Source: CAZSDU01 sp964429135 (GTDB lineage: Bacteria; Bacteroidota; Bacteroidia; Bacteroidales; FEN-979). Taken from it: 64,000 nt of DNA. Position numbers and translations under genes: made by a program. Below are positions 59,917 to 64,000 of the stretch, in pieces. The notes below the pieces were generated by a model, which saw nothing but the letters and a program-made list of their open reading frames with translations, ran no database searches and had not been told where the DNA came from. The stretch is from NCBI GenBank assembly GCA_964429135.1, contig CAYSAU010000003.1, positions 62,001 to 126,000 of the forward strand, in the 5' to 3' direction. The stretch's first letter is position 1, and the number at the start of each line of letters is the position of its first letter.

Positions 59917-62454
59917 ATGAAAAACATTCTGATTACCATCATCCTTCTGTTTACATTTTCCATAGGATTCTGTTCAGACTGGGTAGCCATTAATTCTGCT
60001 GTTCCCGTTCCTGCAAAAACCAAATTGATTTCTTCCGACATCAATCATTCGGTAGTTAATTTTTCCCTTGCCGGGTTTCAGATGAAGGCAGTAGAGACTC
60101 CGCATGGCATCGCGAACATTATTTCTCTTGAAGGCACAAGCCCTATCATGGAAGCTGGTTCCCCGGATCTGGTTAAAATAACTGCCCCCCTGATCATTCC
60201 CGATCTTGCCGAAATGAACTGCCGTGTACTGTCGTCCAGTTTCAAGGACTTCGATAATATCGAAATCGCACCCTCCAAGGGTAATATTTCCCGTGAAACT
60301 GATCCATCCACTATTCCTTTCACCTTTGGGGATGTCTATTCCGTCAATTCTTTTTCCCCGGGAATCCTTTCCGGAACGAGGGAACCTTATATCGTCAGGG
60401 ATGTCAGGGGACAAACCCTGATCGCTTACCCCTTTCAATACAATCCAATCAGTAAAAAGCTCAGGGTTTATTATGATCTGACCCTTGAATTATATCAGAC
60501 CGATGAGACCGGGCAAAATCCATTTTACAGGAAAGATCAGGATCTCAGAATCAATGCTTCCTTTCGCCCTGTGTTTTCACGTCATTTCCTGAATTTCGAC
60601 CAGGCAGCCTATACCCCACTGGGGGAATATGGTCGAATCCTGGTTATCTCCCACGGAGCTTTCATGGAAACGATGCAGCCTTATGTCTCATGGAAGAATG
60701 CCATGGGTTATCCCACCGAAATGGTAGATGTTTCAACAATAGGGACCACCACCACAGCAATCAAAAATTATATAGCCAATTATTACAATGAAAAAGGGCT
60801 GAGTTTTGTCCTTCTTGTTGGTGACGCAGCGCAGATTCCGACCAATACCGGCAGCGGACTTGGCGGTCCTTCCGACAACGCCTATGGATACATCACTGGC
60901 AATGATCATTATCCGGAAGTATTTATCGGTCGTTTTTCTGCCGAGACCACTGCTCATGTGCAAACCCAGGTGCAACGCACCATCAATTATGAAAGAAACC
61001 CTCAATTACTCACCGATGATTGGTTTTCTACTGTAATTGGGATAGGTTCCGACCAGGGCCCCGGTGATGATGGAGAATATGATTATGAACATATTCGTAA
61101 CCTCCAAACTGTGTTGCTCGATTATACCTATACCTGGAATCCCGAACTTTTCGATGGTACACAGGGAGGAAATGATGATCCGGGAGATCCAAACCCCACA
61201 AAGGTTGCTACTGCTGTTAACGAAGGGGCAAGCCTGATCCTTTATTGCGGTCATGGTTCACAAACATCCTGGGGCACTTCCGGTTTTAGCAATGCCAATG
61301 TAAACAACCTGACAAACCAGGATAAACTGCCGTTTATCTGGTCAGTAGCCTGTGTGAATGGTCAGTTTAATTCCGGGACCTGTTTTGCCGAAGCCTGGCT
61401 GAGGGCTTCAAAAAACGGACAGCCCACTGGCGCCGTAGCATTTCTTGGATCAACCATCAATCAGAGCTGGAACCCGCCTATGGAAGGTCAGGATGAAATG
61501 GTGGCGATTCTTTCCGAAACTTATCCTGACAACATCAAGCGGACTTTTGGCGGACTTTCCATGAACGGATGTATGAAAATGATGGATTCCTTTGGCTCTG
61601 ACGGAAGAAAAATGGCGGACACCTGGACGATATTCGGCGATCCTTCTCTAACCGTCAGGACATCCAACCCCGACACCCTGCTGGTCAGCAATGACACCCT
61701 TCTCAATGTCGGCTCTTCCGTTCTTCTGGTTAACTGCAATCTCGACGGAGCCAGAGTCACGGCAACCATCAACGATACTATTCTCTCCACTGGTTTAGTG
61801 AGTGGTGGTTTATGTGAACTGAATTTCCCCGCTTTGGAAAACACCGGAGACACCTTACACCTCCTGGTCACTGCCTATAACAACCTGCCATACTTCAGTG
61901 ATGTTTATATCATCAATGCTCAACCGGTAACCGCAATGTTCGAAGTTTCTGATACCAACCTTGTCCGGGGCGGCTCTGCAATTTTTACGGATCAATCAAT
62001 CGGAGGCGTTAATTCCTGGCTATGGAATTTTCCTGGAGGCAACCCCTCCGTTTCAACGGAACAAAACCCTGTAGTTGTATATGATTCCGTAGGGGTTTTC
62101 GACGTGGAACTAACCGTCAGTAACGGATTTAACGAAAATATCCTCGTCAGAACAGGATACATCCATGTGGATTTTGCTTCGGCCTTAACGGAAAAGAACA
62201 ATGGCTTAGACGTATCCCTTTACCCCAATCCGAACAAGGGATACTTTACACTGCATTTCCTGTTGGGAAAAGAAGAATTCGTCAACATACAGATTTTCGA
62301 TATGACGGGGAACAAAGTTTACCAGGAAAATCTGGACCTTAAGAAAAGCAAAAGTTTACCGGTTAATCTGACACCATTGCCATCCGGAGTTTATTTCCTT
62401 AAAGTGAATGGAAGTGAATCCACAGTCAGTCGAAAAATAATTCTCCAGAAATAA
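59917..62454 (+). CDS. Gingipain R-like T9SS cysteine protease (C25 family), copy 2 (845 aa)
   Basis: Signal peptide to about residue 19 and a propeptide to about 225. The catalytic domain is very close to RgpB: LILYCGHGSQTSWGTSGF (His446), LPFIWSVACVNGQF (Cys479), STINQSW, GQDEMVAIL, NIKRTFGGLSMNG and TWTIFGDPSLTVRT. An Ig-like domain and a PKD domain (LWNFPGGNPSVSTEQNP) follow, then a T9SS sorting domain (SLYPNPNKGYFTLHF...GVYFLKVNGS). Likely cuts after Arg, though specificity is inferred from similarity. Probably one operon with copy 1; it converges with the Omp28 gene. Confidence 0.93.
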   Translation: MKNILITIILLFTFSIGFCSDWVAINSAVPVPAKTKLISSDINHSVVNFSLAGFQMKAVETPHGIANIISLEGTSPIMEAGSPDLVKITAPLIIPDLAEMNCRVLSSSFKDFDNIEIAPSKGNISRETDPSTIPFTFGDVYSVNSFSPGILSGTREPYIVRDVRGQTLIAYPFQYNPISKKLRVYYDLTLELYQTDETGQNPFYRKDQDLRINASFRPVFSRHFLNFDQAAYTPLGEYGRILVISHGAFMETMQPYVSWKNAMGYPTEMVDVSTIGTTTTAIKNYIANYYNEKGLSFVLLVGDAAQIPTNTGSGLGGPSDNAYGYITGNDHYPEVFIGRFSAETTAHVQTQVQRTINYERNPQLLTDDWFSTVIGIGSDQGPGDDGEYDYEHIRNLQTVLLDYTYTWNPELFDGTQGGNDDPGDPNPTKVATAVNEGASLILYCGHGSQTSWGTSGFSNANVNNLTNQDKLPFIWSVACVNGQFNSGTCFAEAWLRASKNGQPTGAVAFLGSTINQSWNPPMEGQDEMVAILSETYPDNIKRTFGGLSMNGCMKMMDSFGSDGRKMADTWTIFGDPSLTVRTSNPDTLLVSNDTLLNVGSSVLLVNCNLDGARVTATINDTILSTGLVSGGLCELNFPALENTGDTLHLLVTAYNNLPYFSDVYIINAQPVTAMFEVSDTNLVRGGSAIFTDQSIGGVNSWLWNFPGGNPSVSTEQNPVVVYDSVGVFDVELTVSNGFNENILVRTGYIHVDFASALTEKNNGLDVSLYPNPNKGYFTLHFLLGKEEFVNIQIFDMTGNKVYQENLDLKKSKSLPVNLTPLPSGVYFLKVNGSESTVSRKIILQK

Positions 62455-62463
62455 AGGAGAGGA

Positions 62464-63318
62464 TCAATTTCGCTGGATAAGCGGTTTTTTAACTGCATGT
62501 AATATTTCATTCGTAGCGGCATCCGAGATAAACGCGATAAGCGTACAGTGTTCTGCCACCCAGGACTCATTGAGGTGATACGAATACGTTTTAGATACGA
62601 CAGCATCCTTGCTGGTTGACGATGAAAGCATATCACCCCAGATACTGCTGATGGTTCCCCTCAGCATCCCCATATAAATATAATTTTCGATGACAGGTAC
62701 AGGGCCGACCAGTGGATCATTGTTCTTCTGGGGAGAAATGATACTGTCCTGAAGAATACATACCGTCAGGTTAATCGTTCCCGGTATTTGTTCCAGAAAT
62801 TTCGTATCAATTTTGGTGTTCAGGTTTCTTGAGCTTTGATTATACGTATTACAGATGCTCATAATGGCCAGCTTGGGTAATTCAACGAATTGTTCCACCG
62901 CATTGCCCCAGTATTTCGGATTGATATAGGTATGGTCGCCTGTAAAAAACCTCCGGTTGATCAGCCCGTAAGGAGCAGATTCAATCCCGTAGTGATTGCT
63001 CCACGTATTGCCTGCTTCAGTAGTGTAATTGGCCGTGAACTGACCGCTTTGATCCGGGCTGGCAAAAAACGTAGCATGTACGGCCATAACCATCACCTGG
63101 CCCTCATAGATTTCTTCCAGGCTATGTGCGATGAGGGCTGCACCAGGGCAATTCACACATTTATGTCCGGTGTAATCTTCAATGATCACCATCCGTTTAG
63201 TGGTATCCCCCCCAGCCGGTTTGATCTCAGTATAAGGTTCCTCTACTTTATCACAAGCACTAAAAACACCTATAAAGATCAATGAAAAAATGAATAAAAA
63301 CGGTTTAAATATTTTCAT
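62464..63318 (-). CDS. Omp28-family outer-membrane lipoprotein (284 aa)
   Basis: The lipoprotein signal ends at GVFSAC (Cys21). The domain has a thioredoxin-like fold with CxxC in DYTGHKCVNCPGAALIA, then VMVMAVHATFF and GIESAPYGLINRRFF, all Omp28 features. It may be a surface-exposed redox or adhesion protein. It is 22 bp downstream of a probable DUF6029 outer-membrane protein gene, a common pair in Bacteroidota, and probably cotranscribed with it. Confidence 0.9.
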   Translation of the reverse strand: MKIFKPFLFIFSLIFIGVFSACDKVEEPYTEIKPAGGDTTKRMVIIEDYTGHKCVNCPGAALIAHSLEEIYEGQVMVMAVHATFFASPDQSGQFTANYTTEAGNTWSNHYGIESAPYGLINRRFFTGDHTYINPKYWGNAVEQFVELPKLAIMSICNTYNQSSRNLNTKIDTKFLEQIPGTINLTVCILQDSIISPQKNNDPLVGPVPVIENYIYMGMLRGTISSIWGDMLSSSTSKDAVVSKTYSYHLNESWVAEHCTLIAFISDAATNEILHAVKKPLIQRN

Positions 63319-63340
63319 TTTACTTCTGAATTACGGATCA

Positions 63341-64000
63341 TTAAAAACTGCTCGTAATGGTAAGGGTCATTCCGGTAGAAGCCGGGACATACCGGCAAAC
63401 GCCACCCACGCATAGGATCCCTTCACGTTGCCTGCCATAAGACAATGCTAAGCGTGTGGTATTATGAATAAATCCAGCGCTGATCAAATAATAATGTAGT
63501 TGTTGGGATGCATCCGGATTTCCGAAATTCCATTGGTCCTGAACAGAAAAAAACCATTTGGGGGAGATCGTGAATTCGAGCAATCCGGCTAACCAGTTTC
63601 CCTTATCCTGTTTAGTAAACAGCCCCTGCAATTCCCCTCTGAGAGATAATTTTTTGGTCATGTTAAAGGTCAGGTCAACCACTCCGGTATGGGAATAGAT
63701 CGTGCCATATTCACGTAAATGACCTTCCACCACATCTTTGTTATAGGTAATATAATAATAAGCAAAAATCCCTTTCCATTTTTTACCGAATTTCTTAGTG
63801 ACTTCAATATTGGCATCCTGATAAAACACATCTTTCCCGATCTTGAAAAATGAAGATTTATACCCCAGGGTACCCGTCTGCCCTATACTGGTTGAATCAT
63901 TGATTGCGATTTTGCTGATGTCGTTGACCTGAGAGAAATTAGCGCTGATATTCAGGCCTGTTTTCCCTCCCAGCTTTGAGTTCTTTTTTATTTTCAGGGT
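63341..64000 (-). CDS. Outer-membrane beta-barrel protein, probable DUF6029 family (5' end outside window)
   Basis: Open on the minus strand from a stop at 63341 to the window edge (about 219 visible residues), so the N-terminus is missing. The visible part has alternating barrel strands (KWKGIFAYYYITYNKD, KKLSLRGELQGLFTKQ, KWFFSVQDQWNFGNPD, TTRLALSYGRQREGI) and ends TLTITSSF with a terminal aromatic residue. The small cysteine loop CVGGVC with RYVPASTG just before the end is also seen in DUF6029-like proteins. The family name is inferred from pattern and the Omp28 neighbour. Confidence 0.75.
   Translation of the reverse strand, partial: TLKIKKNSKLGGKTGLNISANFSQVNDISKIAINDSTSIGQTGTLGYKSSFFKIGKDVFYQDANIEVTKKFGKKWKGIFAYYYITYNKDVVEGHLREYGTIYSHTGVVDLTFNMTKKLSLRGELQGLFTKQDKGNWLAGLLEFTISPKWFFSVQDQWNFGNPDASQQLHYYLISAGFIHNTTRLALSYGRQREGILCVGGVCRYVPASTGMTLTITSSF

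Noticed and set aside
1..64000. tRNA, rRNA and CRISPR arrays
   Set aside because: No T-loop GGTTCGAATC-like sequences, rRNA segments or regularly spaced direct repeats were seen by eye.

Overview
The window looks like a chromosomal segment of a Bacteroidota bacterium, probably Bacteroidales-like. The evidence is several giant secreted proteins ending in the type IX secretion (T9SS) C-terminal sorting domain (YPNP start, GxYFxK-like end), two gingipain-type proteases, an Omp28-family lipoprotein, and promoters of the Bacteroidota TAnnTTTG (-7) type. No rRNA, tRNA or CRISPR array was seen. Species cannot be fixed from the sequence alone.

Layout. 1-12953: three related giant T9SS surface proteins on the minus strand (the first cut by the window edge), with two small lipoprotein genes between the second and third. 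The first two share 841 bp of exact identity. 13055-17693: housekeeping genes rplU-rpmA and serS, an outer-membrane barrel protein, a small lipoprotein and mtnA. 17706-30704: a glycan/acyl cluster with a WecE-like sugar aminotransferase, Wzx-type flippase, sulfotransferase, fatty acyl-AMP ligase, two KAS III enzymes, two acyl carrier proteins, an SDR reductase, a GT2 glycosyltransferase, a GNAT acyltransferase, and an MBOAT with a SGNH-like partner. 30712-38223: a Spy/CpxP-like protein, a TMTC-like membrane/TPR protein and a truncated paralogue, rsmA, a TPR protein and an M20 amidohydrolase.

38344-45182: an AT-rich defence island. It holds a remnant of a nuclease-like gene and a type I restriction system (hsdR and a fused hsdM-hsdS) with a DUF1016/YhcG nuclease gene between them that is broken by one in-frame stop. 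Related structured repeats lie on both flanks. 45257-64000: a papain-like T9SS protease, two PBP4-like peptidases (the second strongly miniaturised), a DUF1295 membrane protein, an MsbA-like ABC exporter, rbfA, a methyltransferase, a LolC/E-like permease, two tandem gingipain-like proteases, an Omp28-like lipoprotein and the end of a probable DUF6029 outer-membrane protein.

How the genes fit together (inference). The acyl/glycan cluster reads as a route to an acylated, possibly amino- and sulfate-decorated surface glycan. The FAAL, ACPs, KAS IIIs and SDR would build a short oxo- or hydroxyacyl chain. The aminotransferase and GNAT would make an N-acyl sugar. The GT2, flippase, MBOAT/SGNH pair and sulfotransferase would assemble, export and decorate the product. 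In T9SS bacteria such glycans can belong to the A-LPS that anchors sorted proteins, and this window also encodes at least five T9SS cargo proteins. This cluster is the best candidate here for an undescribed system.
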